DNA of 64,000 bases. Origin: Cryptosporangium aurantiacum. GTDB lineage: Bacteria; Actinomycetota; Actinomycetes; Mycobacteriales; Cryptosporangiaceae. Positions 1 to 7,119 of the stretch are shown one piece after another. The stretch lies in the NCBI RefSeq assembly GCF_900143005.1, contig NZ_FRCS01000005.1, forward strand, positions 372,001 to 436,000, in the 5' to 3' direction. The notes under the pieces were generated by a model. The model was not told where the DNA came from. It searched no databases and saw nothing but the letters and a program-made list of their open reading frames with translations. The stretch's first letter is position 1. Every line of letters starts with the position of its first letter. The position numbers and the translations under genes were made by a program.

Positions 1-130
1 GCGGCAGCGTCAGCCCGAGCCGGGCTGCTTCGGTGCGCAGGTGCGCGATGAACTCGTCCGGTTCCCAGCCTCGGGACAGCCGGTGTTCGCGCCACTGGTA
101 CGGCCGGTAGGCCGTGGGCCGGGCGGTCAT
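1..130 (-). CDS. Partial HTH-like regulator (N-terminal end only)
   Basis: Only the first 43 codons lie in the window; the rest runs off the left edge. The ATG at 128-130 overlaps the TGA of the next gene upstream (ATGA), so translation is probably coupled. The visible protein reads MTARPTAYRPYQWREHRLSR and then continues with an acidic helix and a TEAARLGLTLP segment. The pattern of basic helix, RGW and helix resembles the start of XRE-type regulators such as the one at 1512 in this window. Family assignment is inference from a short fragment; that it is the third cistron of a small regulatory operon follows from the overlaps. Confidence 0.5.
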   Translation of the reverse strand, partial: MTARPTAYRPYQWREHRLSRGWEPDEFIAHLRTEAARLGLTLP

Positions 131-390
131 AGCGCCGCCTCGATGAGCTGGAAGACGTCCACGTCCAGGACGCGAGCGAGTTCCTTGAGAACCGTCAGAC
201 GATCGACGGGGATGCGGTCGTTTTCGACCTTGGACAGCCAGTCCGGAGTCCGGCCGACCAGTTCCGCGCAGGCGATCTGGCTCATGCCGCTACGGCGGCG
301 GAGCCGGGTGATCGTGGTGCCGAAGGACACCACCTGGACCGGTCGGGTAGCGACCGGGCGGAACAGGGTTGAGGTGGTCACGGCGGTCAC
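127..390 (-). CDS. Small XRE-family helix-turn-helix protein
   Basis: This 87-residue protein is essentially one HTH_XRE domain. Residues about 25-80 contain a first helix (TTITRLRRRSGMSQ), a turn and recognition helix (CAELVGRTPDWLSKVENDR), and a hydrophobic C-terminal helix (LARVLDVDVFQLIEAAL). It begins at GTG 388-390, which overlaps the TGA of the upstream gene, and its own TGA overlaps the next start. The three genes are therefore a tightly coupled operon. A DNA-binding role is known for the family; the target is unknown. The palindromes upstream of the operon (1289-1476) are the obvious candidate sites. Confidence 0.8.
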   Translation of the reverse strand: MTAVTTSTLFRPVATRPVQVVSFGTTITRLRRRSGMSQIACAELVGRTPDWLSKVENDRIPVDRLTVLKELARVLDVDVFQLIEAAL

Positions 391-1253
391 TCCGCCGGGA
401 CGGCCCGCAGGGCAGGCCGGGGTGCCGAGGCGTCGGGAAGCAGGATCGCTTCCAGCAGCTCGATGTACTCCGGCCGGGTCGGACGGGTGTGCTTGTTCTC
501 CCAGCGGGAGACGTAGACCTTCAGGTTGTCTTCGTCCGGCATGCTGATGCCGCGTTCGGCGGCCAGCTGCAGCATGCGCTTAACCAGGGCCAGCTGAGTC
601 AGTCCTTGGGCGTCACGGAGCCCTTTGAAGTCCCAGCGCAGGCGGGTGCCGCGCCGCTTCTGTTCGGCGCGCTTGTCTTCCTCGACCTCGCAGAGGAAGT
701 CGTCAATCTCGCGCTCGTGGCGTTCGCGCAGTTCGAGGTAGAGCAGCCAGTACCGGCGGCCCAGGCGTTCCGGACGAAGCGCCATGGAGAGGGCTTGTTC
801 GTAGTCGGCCGGAGCTGTGGCGCTGCTCGCCGGTCGTCCGGGGCGAAGCCCGGACACGCAGTCGCAAGACGATCCGTCGTCCTGGTAGCCCGCGCCCCCG
901 CAGGAGGTGCAGACGATCCACGTGGATCGTTCGTACGCGAGCGTGCAGGACGGAGCCTCGCAGTTTCGCTCGGAGCAGTAGAGGCAGAACCCGGCCATGT
1001 TGAGCCGAGGAGGCTTGGTGTCAGCCGGTGCGATGGTGGGTGCGGCGAAAACGTAGGTGGGCGATGCGGTGGGGGTGTGCGTAGGACGCTCGTTGACGGG
1101 CACGGTGGGTGCGGCAGGCCGCCGCTCCAGAAGGCCGGTTGAGGTGGACCGAGTGTTCGGTTGCGTTGAGGGATGCGTGCGAACCTCAGTCACCGGAACG
1201 GTTCCGGCAGAGACAGTGCCGTGAGCAGGGACAGGGATACGCTGAACAGGCAT
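387..1253 (-). CDS. Cys-rich HTH-domain regulator, first gene of a coupled operon
   Basis: The protein has 288 residues. Residues 1-85 are Pro/Thr-rich and look disordered. Residues about 86-135 carry a run of cysteines (CLYC, CEAPSC, CTSCGG, CDC) that looks like one or two zinc-binding knuckles. Residues about 205-275 form an XRE-like HTH (LRDAQGLTQLALVKRM, then VSRWENKHTRP). ATG 1251-1253 has GAAGGGA just upstream. An internal ATG at 998 would remove the disordered leader but has no ribosome site. I do not recognise a named family; a DNA-binding, metal-containing regulator is inferred. It heads the operon containing the two smaller HTH genes. Confidence 0.7.
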   Translation of the reverse strand: MPVQRIPVPAHGTVSAGTVPVTEVRTHPSTQPNTRSTSTGLLERRPAAPTVPVNERPTHTPTASPTYVFAAPTIAPADTKPPRLNMAGFCLYCSERNCEAPSCTLAYERSTWIVCTSCGGAGYQDDGSSCDCVSGLRPGRPASSATAPADYEQALSMALRPERLGRRYWLLYLELRERHEREIDDFLCEVEEDKRAEQKRRGTRLRWDFKGLRDAQGLTQLALVKRMLQLAAERGISMPDEDNLKVYVSRWENKHTRPTRPEYIELLEAILLPDASAPRPALRAVPAE

Positions 1254-1288
1254 CGTTGGATCCCTTCGCAGGAGTAGATCGATGCACC

Positions 1289-1319
1289 GGCCTCAGCGGG
1301 GGACCAGCCCGCTGGGGCC
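1289..1319. repeat. Imperfect inverted repeat in divergent control region
   Basis: Arms GGCCTCAGCGGG and CCCGCTGGGGCC (12 bp, one mismatch) are separated by 7 nt. It lies in the 5' untranslated region of the minus-strand HTH operon, 36 nt upstream of its ATG, so it may act as an operator or as an RNA hairpin. Confidence 0.5.
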
Positions 1320-1332
1320 ACCTTTCGGTAGC

Positions 1333-1355
1333 GAGTACCATCTCAGATGGTACTC
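1333..1355. promoter_or_regulatory. Perfect 11-bp-arm palindrome, probable operator
   Basis: Arms GAGTACCATCT and AGATGGTACTC flank a single central C, giving a perfect 23-bp inverted repeat. It sits between the divergent HTH operon (start 1253) and the XRE-TPR gene (start 1512), just upstream of a TTGACT-17-TATGGC promoter-like pair. The symmetry, size and position are those of a dimeric repressor site. Which of the neighbouring regulators binds it is inference. Confidence 0.65.
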
Positions 1356-1378
1356 AGCAGCAACGAGTTTCGCAGTGC

Positions 1379-1407
1379 TTGACTCGCTGTTGCTGGACGC
1401 CTATGGC
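1379..1407 (+). promoter_or_regulatory. Candidate sigma70-type promoter for the XRE-TPR gene
   Basis: TTGACT at 1379-1384 and TATGGC at 1402-1407 are spaced by 17 nt and read toward the gene at 1512. A second candidate -10 (GATACT, 1500-1505) lies 6 nt before ATG 1512 and would give a leaderless transcript. Neither is confirmed. Confidence 0.4.
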
Positions 1408-1456
1408 GCCGGGTCAACCATCGCGCGGCTCGGGGACAAGTAACAGGTGTCAGCAG

Positions 1457-1476
1457 GGGGACAGGACTCTGTCCCC
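1457..1476. promoter_or_regulatory. Perfect 8-bp-arm palindrome upstream of XRE-TPR gene
   Basis: Arms GGGGACAG and CTGTCCCC are separated by GACT. A further CTGTCACC half-site follows at about 1480. The element lies 36-55 nt before the ATG at 1512, a position suited to control of a promoter at the gene start. Confidence 0.55.
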
Positions 1477-1511
1477 TCCCTGTCACCCCGTTCGACACGG
1501 ATACTTGACAC

Positions 1512-2759
1512 ATGGGAGGCGACGTGACGCGAGACGACGAACGACCCCTCTGGGCTCGCAGGATCCGAGCAGAGCGCCTGGCCAGGAATTGGAGTCAGGC
1601 CGATGCCATACGCGCTATGCGTGCTCACTCCGACAAGCCACTCGTAGGAAACGAGAGCCTTCGCCGTTACTGGAAACGGTGGGAGGCGGGCGAGGTGAAG
1701 CCTGACGACCTGCACATGAAGCTGATCGCGAAGTCATTCGGCACCGTTACAGCGGCGCTTTTCCCGACCGAAAACCGCAGGCAGACCGAAGAAAGCGTTA
1801 TCGCCGTCACGGGTATGGACACAGTCGAAATCCTCGCTCGCATTCGCGCGTCCGACGTCTCCCCCGCCACGCTGGATGCTCTACGGATTACGGCCGATCG
1901 TTTGTGCTGCGAGTACCCTCATGCCGCATCACCGCAGCTGCAGGTGGAAGGTCGATCCTGGCTCAGCCGGATCACCCGACTACTGGACGGTCGGCTGACC
2001 CTCGCTCAGCACCAGGAGGTCCTATCTCTCGCCGGTCAGGTTGCTCTACTGCTCGGCTGCGTCGAGTACGACATGGGCAAGCGTGGCCAAGCCGAGGTAA
2101 CTCGCAAGGCCGCTCTCTCCCTCGGAGAAGAAGCCGACAACTCCGAGGTGATCGGGTGGGCGCAAGAAATGCGCGCCTGGTACGCCCTCACGCAGGGAAA
2201 CTACGAGGGCGCGGTTGCGGCAGCCCAGGCCGGTCGAGCCGTGGCAGAACACTCAGGCGTGACCGTCCAACTGGCAGCACAGCAGGCGAAGGCGTGGGCA
2301 AGGATGGGCGACCGGCGACAGATGGAGCTGGCGCTCGATCGGGGCCGCTCCCTCCTCGAAGTGATGCCCGAGCCCGAGGACACCGATCACCACTTCGTTG
2401 TAGATCCGTCCAAGTTCGACTTCTACGCGATGGACTGCTACCGCATCGTTGGCGAGGATCGGCTGGCCACGATGTACGCCGACGAGGTCATCCGGAACTC
2501 GACAAACGTCGATGGAACGCACCGGAAGCCCATGCGCGTGGCGGAAGCCGAGATCACTCTCGGAGTGGCCGCTGCCCGGGATGGCGACGTCGAGTCGGCG
2601 GTCAACTACGGGCGACGAGCGCTGCGGGGCGAACGCAAGTCGTTGCCTTCGCTCGTGATGTGCAGCCGAGAGCTCGCCACGCTTATGCGGACTCGCTACC
2701 AGGGCACGCAGGCAGCAGCCGACTACCTCGAAGAGCTTCGCGCAGTCTCTGTCGCCTGA
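1512..2759 (+). CDS. XRE-family regulator with C-terminal TPR-like helices
   Basis: Residues about 14-75 are a helix-turn-helix (ARRIRAERLARNWSQ, then NESLRRYWKRWEAGE). The remaining 340 residues are alpha-helical repeats (for example [20 protein letters not shown] and VESAVNYGRRAL) typical of TPR sensor domains. This HTH-TPR architecture is common in actinomycetes, where the helical part usually senses a peptide or small ligand. Two starts compete: ATG 1512 lies 6 nt after a GATACT -10 (leaderless), while GTG 1524 has GGGAGG 4 nt upstream. The gene is divergent from the HTH operon across a palindrome-rich spacer, and its 3' end overlaps the convergent HTH gene by 37 nt. Confidence 0.85.
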   Translation: MGGDVTRDDERPLWARRIRAERLARNWSQADAIRAMRAHSDKPLVGNESLRRYWKRWEAGEVKPDDLHMKLIAKSFGTVTAALFPTENRRQTEESVIAVTGMDTVEILARIRASDVSPATLDALRITADRLCCEYPHAASPQLQVEGRSWLSRITRLLDGRLTLAQHQEVLSLAGQVALLLGCVEYDMGKRGQAEVTRKAALSLGEEADNSEVIGWAQEMRAWYALTQGNYEGAVAAAQAGRAVAEHSGVTVQLAAQQAKAWARMGDRRQMELALDRGRSLLEVMPEPEDTDHHFVVDPSKFDFYAMDCYRIVGEDRLATMYADEVIRNSTNVDGTHRKPMRVAEAEITLGVAAARDGDVESAVNYGRRALRGERKSLPSLVMCSRELATLMRTRYQGTQAAADYLEELRAVSVA

Positions 2760-3040
2760 CCACGGCCAGACCCACTAGACGGCCGTCCACCAATGCCCGG
2801 CCGAGGACGCGAGTCATGCCACTCCACGATTCGGCTCGGGCTCCATACGTGAGTGCGTCCGACCGTCTTGTCCGGTGCAGGCATCTGCTCGCGCTTCCGG
2901 TAGTTCGTCACGGTGGCTGACTGCACACCGAGGTACGCCGCTACGTCGGCGGTAGTCCACCACTCCGCCCCTGGATCGGGCGCCACGGGCTCATCTGACA
3001 CGCTCCCATTGTGGCGCCTGACAGGACTGAGTAAACCCAA
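2723..3040 (-). CDS. Excisionase-like small HTH protein
   Basis: About 105 residues if it starts at TTG 3040 (AGGTG lies 5-6 nt upstream) or 92 if it starts at GTG 3001. The core EWWTTADVAAYLGVQSATV followed by NYRKREQMPAPDKTVG and WSPSRIVEWHDSRP is a MerR-like/HTH_17 winged helix, as found in excisionases and small element-borne regulators. The C-terminal tail is Gly/Ser/Arg-rich. It converges on the XRE-TPR gene. No integrase was found nearby, so an excision role is only suggested by family. The start is uncertain. Confidence 0.6.
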   Translation of the reverse strand: MGLLSPVRRHNGSVSDEPVAPDPGAEWWTTADVAAYLGVQSATVTNYRKREQMPAPDKTVGRTHVWSPSRIVEWHDSRPRPGIGGRPSSGSGRGQATETARSSSR

Positions 3041-3494
3041 GTCGGCACCTGAATTCAGGGGCTCATCCAGAAGCCGTGCAGGTCAGAAGCTGTGAGAACT
3101 TTCTATACGTCTTCAAGGGCGGCCCTGAGCGGGCCGCCGCACCCGCCGCCGAGGGACGCGGCGCCGGCCTCCTGCTGACGCCCGGCCGGCACCGCTCGGC
3201 TGGGTGCGGAACCCAGGGCCGCCGAGAGCAAAGACGAAGATCTGCCTCCGGCGGGGATCTCTGGCAGGGCGATCCCGTCTACCGACGACCCGGGAGACCC
3301 GAGCAGACCGCCACCCCGGCGCGCCAGCCTCCAGCGGGCAGTGTCAAGCATGCGTTGACAGGTGGCGCGCCGGGCCGTCGGCCCGCTCCCCTGCGGGCGG
3401 GTCGACGGCAGACGCGATGGGAAATCGTCCCGCTGGGCTGCGTCTAGCCAGAGAATGAATAGGCGAAGACTTTGCCGACCAGAAGGGAGCGCGA
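3041..3494. other. 454-nt stretch without a gene, rich in hairpins
   Basis: I see no convincing coding region. It contains a perfect hairpin GGCGGCCC-5-GGGCCGCC at 3118-3138, an inverted repeat TGTCAA-7-TTGACA at 3342-3360, and a two-part hairpin at 3375-3408 (CCGTCG GCCCGC, then GCGGGC and CGACGG). These may be a terminator, an operator or a small structured RNA; nothing distinguishes between them. Confidence 0.5.
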
Positions 3495-4270
3495 ATGAAC
3501 GTCTGGGTTACCGTCTCTTCCGCACTATTCGGAACATTAGTGGGCGCCAGCCTCACATGGCTCATTAGTCGCCACCAGCAAAAACTCTACTTCACTCTCG
3601 ACCTACACCGTGAATTCAACAGTGCAGACATGGTCGAAGTACGGTACTCCGCAGGTCGGCTTCTAGAGAAACATCCCGAAAAATCACTGCGCGAGCTGAC
3701 AGACAAGTACATTGGAACCCCGGAACTGCATGATATTTGGAAAATAATTCTCTTCTACCAACGACTTTGGATCGTAGTCCAACACCGGCGAGTCATCCGG
3801 AAAGAAATACCTCCACTCTTCGGCGAGATATTCGACTGGTGGTACGTCCAAGCATTCGAGCGACAGTTATTACCACTCGATAATAAACTCTCTCGTGATA
3901 TCTCAGACTTTCATTCTTGGCTGACCAAAACAGCTAAACGGTCAGAAGTCGAGGAGTGGCGACGAAGCCACATCTTTTGGCCCGCCCCCGGGATCGAACA
4001 TCCAGGTAACAGTCGTGCCCGTTCTATGCCCGAAGATACGGCCAGCACAAGTCAGCGAGCCGAGCCCAAACCGCATCCGGACTAACTCTCAGCAGCTTGG
4101 CCTACTAGACCAGCACCACCTGTAGCACTTCAGGCAATTCCCAAAGCTGGTGGCGCCTGGCCAAGATGTATACCGATCACGCCGACGCCAGGCCGTCGTC
4201 AGGCCGCCGGACGTCCACCCAGCACCACCGACGACCACCATCAACCATCACTCGCATCGCAGGTCAGAAG
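3078..4270. repeat. 12-bp direct repeats flanking the AT-rich gene
   Basis: GCAGGTCAGAAG occurs at 3078-3089 and again at 4259-4270, bracketing the AT-rich gene. A related GGTCAGAAGT lies inside the gene at 3940. The repeats could be the footprint of an insertion, but there is no integrase or tRNA, so this is tentative. Confidence 0.35.
3495..4085 (+). CDS. Membrane-anchored protein of unknown function, AT-rich, probably acquired
   Basis: The 196-residue protein has one N-terminal membrane helix (about residues 4-24, TVSSALFGTLVGASLTWLIS), followed by a soluble helical region rich in Trp, Tyr and Phe and a charged, disordered tail. The layout resembles DUF4760-type anchored proteins, but I cannot assign it. 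ATG 3495 is preceded by GAAGGGAG at good spacing. Base composition is clearly lower in GC than in neighbouring genes, with runs such as AAAATAATTCTC and many A/T third positions, so horizontal transfer is likely. It lies between two copies of GCAGGTCAGAAG (3078 and 4259). Confidence 0.75.
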   Translation: MNVWVTVSSALFGTLVGASLTWLISRHQQKLYFTLDLHREFNSADMVEVRYSAGRLLEKHPEKSLRELTDKYIGTPELHDIWKIILFYQRLWIVVQHRRVIRKEIPPLFGEIFDWWYVQAFERQLLPLDNKLSRDISDFHSWLTKTAKRSEVEEWRRSHIFWPAPGIEHPGNSRARSMPEDTASTSQRAEPKPHPD

Positions 4271-4343
4271 TCCAGTCTCGAACGTACGTCCAGTACAGCT
4301 CTCATCGTTCGCAATTCTGGTACTTCTGGTGGGACTGACCCGG

Positions 4344-4664
4344 CTAGCTCGCGGCGCGGCGGCGGCGGAGGTTCCACCAGGTCATCAGCGGGTCGAGGGC
4401 GGCGAGGACGTTGGGGAAGGTCCGGTCCCAGGGGAGGATCTCACCGACCGGCAGCACCCGCCACTCGTCGGAGTGCAACCAGGTGAGCTCGCCGACCAGC
4501 ACCGCGGAACCGCGCGAGGGTCCGCGGTCCGGGTGCGGGCCGTAGATCAGCCAGCGCTGGTGGGCGACCCGGATCGTCATCCATCCGGGCGGCAGGTACG
4601 TGGTGAGCGTGTCGGACGGTTGGTTCGTCGGATCAGGGGCGTAGAGGCGGCTAGCTACGTCCAT
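4344..4664 (-). CDS. Hypothetical protein
   Basis: A roughly 106-residue protein starting at ATG 4662-4664 (MDVASRLYAPDPTNQP). It is rich in Trp and Pro (PPGWMTIRVAHQRWLIYGPH, then LTWLHSDEWRVLPVG) and ends in an Arg-rich helix. I recognise no family. An upstream in-frame ATG at 4718 would add 18 residues, but neither start has a good ribosome site. It follows the glycoside hydrolase gene on the same strand, separated by a terminator-like hairpin, so it probably has its own transcript. Confidence 0.5.
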   Translation of the reverse strand: MDVASRLYAPDPTNQPSDTLTTYLPPGWMTIRVAHQRWLIYGPHPDRGPSRGSAVLVGELTWLHSDEWRVLPVGEILPWDRTFPNVLAALDPLMTWWNLRRRRAAS

Positions 4665-4758
4665 GCTTCTGTAGACGCACGCCACGCCAACCCGGCTCGG
4701 CTGCCGTGCAGTTCCCATCCCACGATGGCGAAGCCATCGCAGTTGTCCGAACCTGGAG

Positions 4759-4783
4759 CCCGCTGAGCGTCGTTCTCAGCGGG
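4759..4783 (-). terminator. Hairpin overlapping the stop of the GH63 gene
   Basis: Arms CCCGCTGAG and CTCAGCGGG (9 bp, perfect) flank a 7-nt loop, and the TGA of the hydrolase lies inside the stem. There is no T-run, as is common in high-GC actinomycetes. Confidence 0.6.
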
Positions 4784-6284
4784 CCGTGCACCAGTCGAGG
4801 ATGACCGCGGCGGTCCAGGACTGGCGGCGGGAACCTAGGGCCTCGCCGGTCACCGGCTCGTAGTACTCGGAGAACGCGCCGTCGCCGACCAGCGAGAGCG
4901 TCTCCGCCCGGAGCGCCTCGGCTTGTGCGGTGTGGCCGTGACGGGCGTGCGCCCACCCGAACAGCCAGGAGACCACCGGCCACTGCGGCCCGCGCCAGTA
5001 CTCGCGCGACTTGAAACCCACCGAGTCCGGAGAAACCGTCGGCGGCACCTTCGCGACGAGGTCCGGGTGACCGGCCCAGTGCGGCCCGTGCAGCGTCTCG
5101 ATCAGTGCGCGCTCGGCGTCCGCATCAAGACCGCCACAGATCAACGGCGCGAAACCGGCGAGGGTTTCGACGTCGATCCAAGCCCCGGCACGTCGGTCGT
5201 AGTCCCGCGCGAGGCCGGTCTCGGGCGAACGCGAGGCAGCGACCGCCGCACGCGACCGCGCCGCCCACCTCCGCAGGTCGGCCACGTGCTCGGCCGGCGC
5301 ACCGAACTCGTCGCCGAGGTCGGCGAGCACGTCCGAGGCGACCGCGAAGATCGCGCTGACGAACACGTCGGCGACCAGGAAGCTGCACGTCTCGTACACC
5401 TTCACCGGGTCGTAGGACGCCCGGCGCATCTCCTCGATCAGCCAGAGGTACCGGTCGTACTCGAGATCGGTCGGTCGCTCGGCACCGTCCCGGACCAGCT
5501 CGCGGTCGAGGCGGACGTACGACGGCAGGTCCGGGCCGGGGATGACGGCCGAGTACGGACCGTCCCAGCGGGGCGAGTTGTCCATTCCGGACTCCCAGCC
5601 GTGCACGACCGCGATCAGGCCGGTGCCGTCCGGGTCGCGGTACTGCGCCAGCCAGGCGTGCCAACGGTAGAGCGCGGCCCACGAGTCGCGAACCAGCTGC
5701 TCGCCCGCGGCACGGTCGGCGTCGGTGCCGCGGCGGGCGACGTCGAGGATCCGGCCGACCGCGATCGCGTGCACCGGCGGCTGGCAGATGCCGGACGTCA
5801 GCGGCGCCTGCGGCGCGGACGCGGACAGCTCGGCGGTGCCCCAGCGCCCGGGGCCGGGAAAGTAACCGCCCCGGTCGCCGTAGACGATGTGCGGGATCAT
5901 GCCGTCGGCCCACTGGGCGGCGAGCAGCGTCCGGATCTCCTGCCCGGCGCGCTCGACACCGAGGTGCGCGAGGCCGATCGAGATGAACGCGGCGTCCCAG
6001 CTCCACATGTGCGGGTAGAGCGCGGGCGCGGCAGTGACCATCGTGCCGATGTCATTGCTGCGCAGGACGTCAGCGGCGCCCATCGCGAGGTCGGCGACGT
6101 CGTAGGACCGGCGCGCGGCCCTGCGGACGATTCTCGCCGCGGGCGGGATCGCGGCGTCCGCTACGCCGAGTGCGTCGATGGTGTCGGTTGCCCCGCTCAC
6201 TCGGCCGGTAGCGGGATCCGCTCCACGCTCGCGACGGCTACGGACAGGCAACAGGGCAGGCTGGTCCCAGGGACCGGCGGTCAT
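4776..6284 (-). CDS. GH63-family glucosylglycerate/mannosylglycerate hydrolase
   Basis: The 502-residue enzyme has the (alpha/alpha)6-barrel signatures of GH63-type glycerate-glycoside hydrolases: MWSWDAAFISIGLAHLG, QWADGMIPHIVY, GWESGMDNSPRWD and YWRGPQWPV. Known family members, such as the mycobacterial glucosylglycerate hydrolase, release glucose and glycerate from compatible solutes. By analogy the Asp of GMDNSPRWD (residue 235) would be the general acid and a Glu in FSEYYEP (473 or 476) the base. ATG 6284 is chosen because GGAG lies 6 nt upstream; in-frame ATGs at 6320 and 6386 lack this. It is cytoplasmic (no signal peptide). Substrate choice between glucosyl- and mannosylglycerate is not decided by sequence. 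Confidence 0.85.
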   Translation of the reverse strand: MTAGPWDQPALLPVRSRRERGADPATGRVSGATDTIDALGVADAAIPPAARIVRRAARRSYDVADLAMGAADVLRSNDIGTMVTAAPALYPHMWSWDAAFISIGLAHLGVERAGQEIRTLLAAQWADGMIPHIVYGDRGGYFPGPGRWGTAELSASAPQAPLTSGICQPPVHAIAVGRILDVARRGTDADRAAGEQLVRDSWAALYRWHAWLAQYRDPDGTGLIAVVHGWESGMDNSPRWDGPYSAVIPGPDLPSYVRLDRELVRDGAERPTDLEYDRYLWLIEEMRRASYDPVKVYETCSFLVADVFVSAIFAVASDVLADLGDEFGAPAEHVADLRRWAARSRAAVAASRSPETGLARDYDRRAGAWIDVETLAGFAPLICGGLDADAERALIETLHGPHWAGHPDLVAKVPPTVSPDSVGFKSREYWRGPQWPVVSWLFGWAHARHGHTAQAEALRAETLSLVGDGAFSEYYEPVTGEALGSRRQSWTAAVILDWCTAR

Positions 6285-6669
6285 GACAGTCTCCAACGCG
6301 ACGTCGCTCGTGGTGGGCATCCCGGCCGGCCCGCAGCGCGTAGGGCGCAACAGGCACGGGGCAGCGGGCGTCGCCAGCGACGCCATGGCCGGATTTCGGG
6401 GGGCTCGTCCGGCGGTAGCCGGCTGCGGATGGAACCACTCCCTTGCGTCGACCTGCGGGCCACCTGGTTGACACGTGGTGTTCGCGGTCGAGCAACAAGA
6501 ACGTTACAGAGTTTGATGATCTGGCGGTATGCCGTCCCGGTCCGTCGGCAGGTCGAACCGGCTCAGCCGTTCGCCGTCACCGGTTCGTCCGGCTGGTCAT
6601 CACCGCAGGACGCCCGGGTGGCACCGAACGACCGCCGATAGCGCCGCCGTGGCACGGAGGTGGCGGAGA
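6285..6669. other. 385-nt stretch without a supported gene
   Basis: It holds the upstream region of the hydrolase (minus strand) and the 3' flank of the small membrane-protein gene. The open frames here are GC-rich shadows. A TTGACA occurs near 6468 without a matching -10. I see nothing else. Confidence 0.5.
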
Positions 6670-7053
6670 TCACTCTGATCCGATCCGGCGCACCCCGCGC
6701 AGCGGCGCCCGCCGCTGCCGGACCGGGGCACTGAACAGGACCGCGACCGTGACCATGATCGCGAACACGTGGGCGAGCACCCAAGTGCGGTGGTCACCGC
6801 CGATACCGGCGTCCACCACCTGCTTGACGCAGTAGGCCTCGTAGCCGGCGATCACGAGCAGGAGCATCACCGGCACCAAGTTGGCACCGCGCCAGACCCG
6901 GTAGAGCAGGAAAGCCTGCAGCAGATAGACCAACAGCCCTACGGCGGAGCTACCCGCATCCGAGACAAAGTATGCGTATGTATCGGCCAGCAGGACGAAC
7001 AACAGCAACGTTCCCGGCCGCTGGAGCAGCCCGTGTCTGAGGTCCGTGGTCAT
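6670..7053 (-). CDS. Small four-helix membrane protein
   Basis: The 127-residue protein starts at ATG 7051-7053 (MTTDLRHGLLQRPG). Four hydrophobic segments are visible: GTLLLFVLLADTYAYFV, VGLLVYLLQAFLLYRVW, LVPVMLLLVIAGYEAYCV and VLAHVFAIMVTVAVLFSAPV. The tail is Arg-rich and presumably cytoplasmic. No family is recognised. It lies 66 nt downstream of the APH-like gene on the same strand and may be co-transcribed with it. Confidence 0.65.
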   Translation of the reverse strand: MTTDLRHGLLQRPGTLLLFVLLADTYAYFVSDAGSSAVGLLVYLLQAFLLYRVWRGANLVPVMLLLVIAGYEAYCVKQVVDAGIGGDHRTWVLAHVFAIMVTVAVLFSAPVRQRRAPLRGVRRIGSE

Positions 7054-7119
7054 GCCATGTCTATCGGTTGCCGCCCGGTGGACCAGAGAGAACCCCGGCC
7101 GACCGCAACGGTCCTGCAA

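Noticed and set aside
3078-4270. Direct repeats considered as attachment sites of an integrative element
   Set aside because: No integrase, no tRNA target, and only 12 bp of identity; kept as a weak repeat feature only.
4923-6641. A 572-codon plus-strand open frame opposite the GH63 gene
   Set aside because: Its product is Arg/Gly-rich with no domain, and the minus strand has clear GH63 motifs; it is a high-GC antisense shadow.
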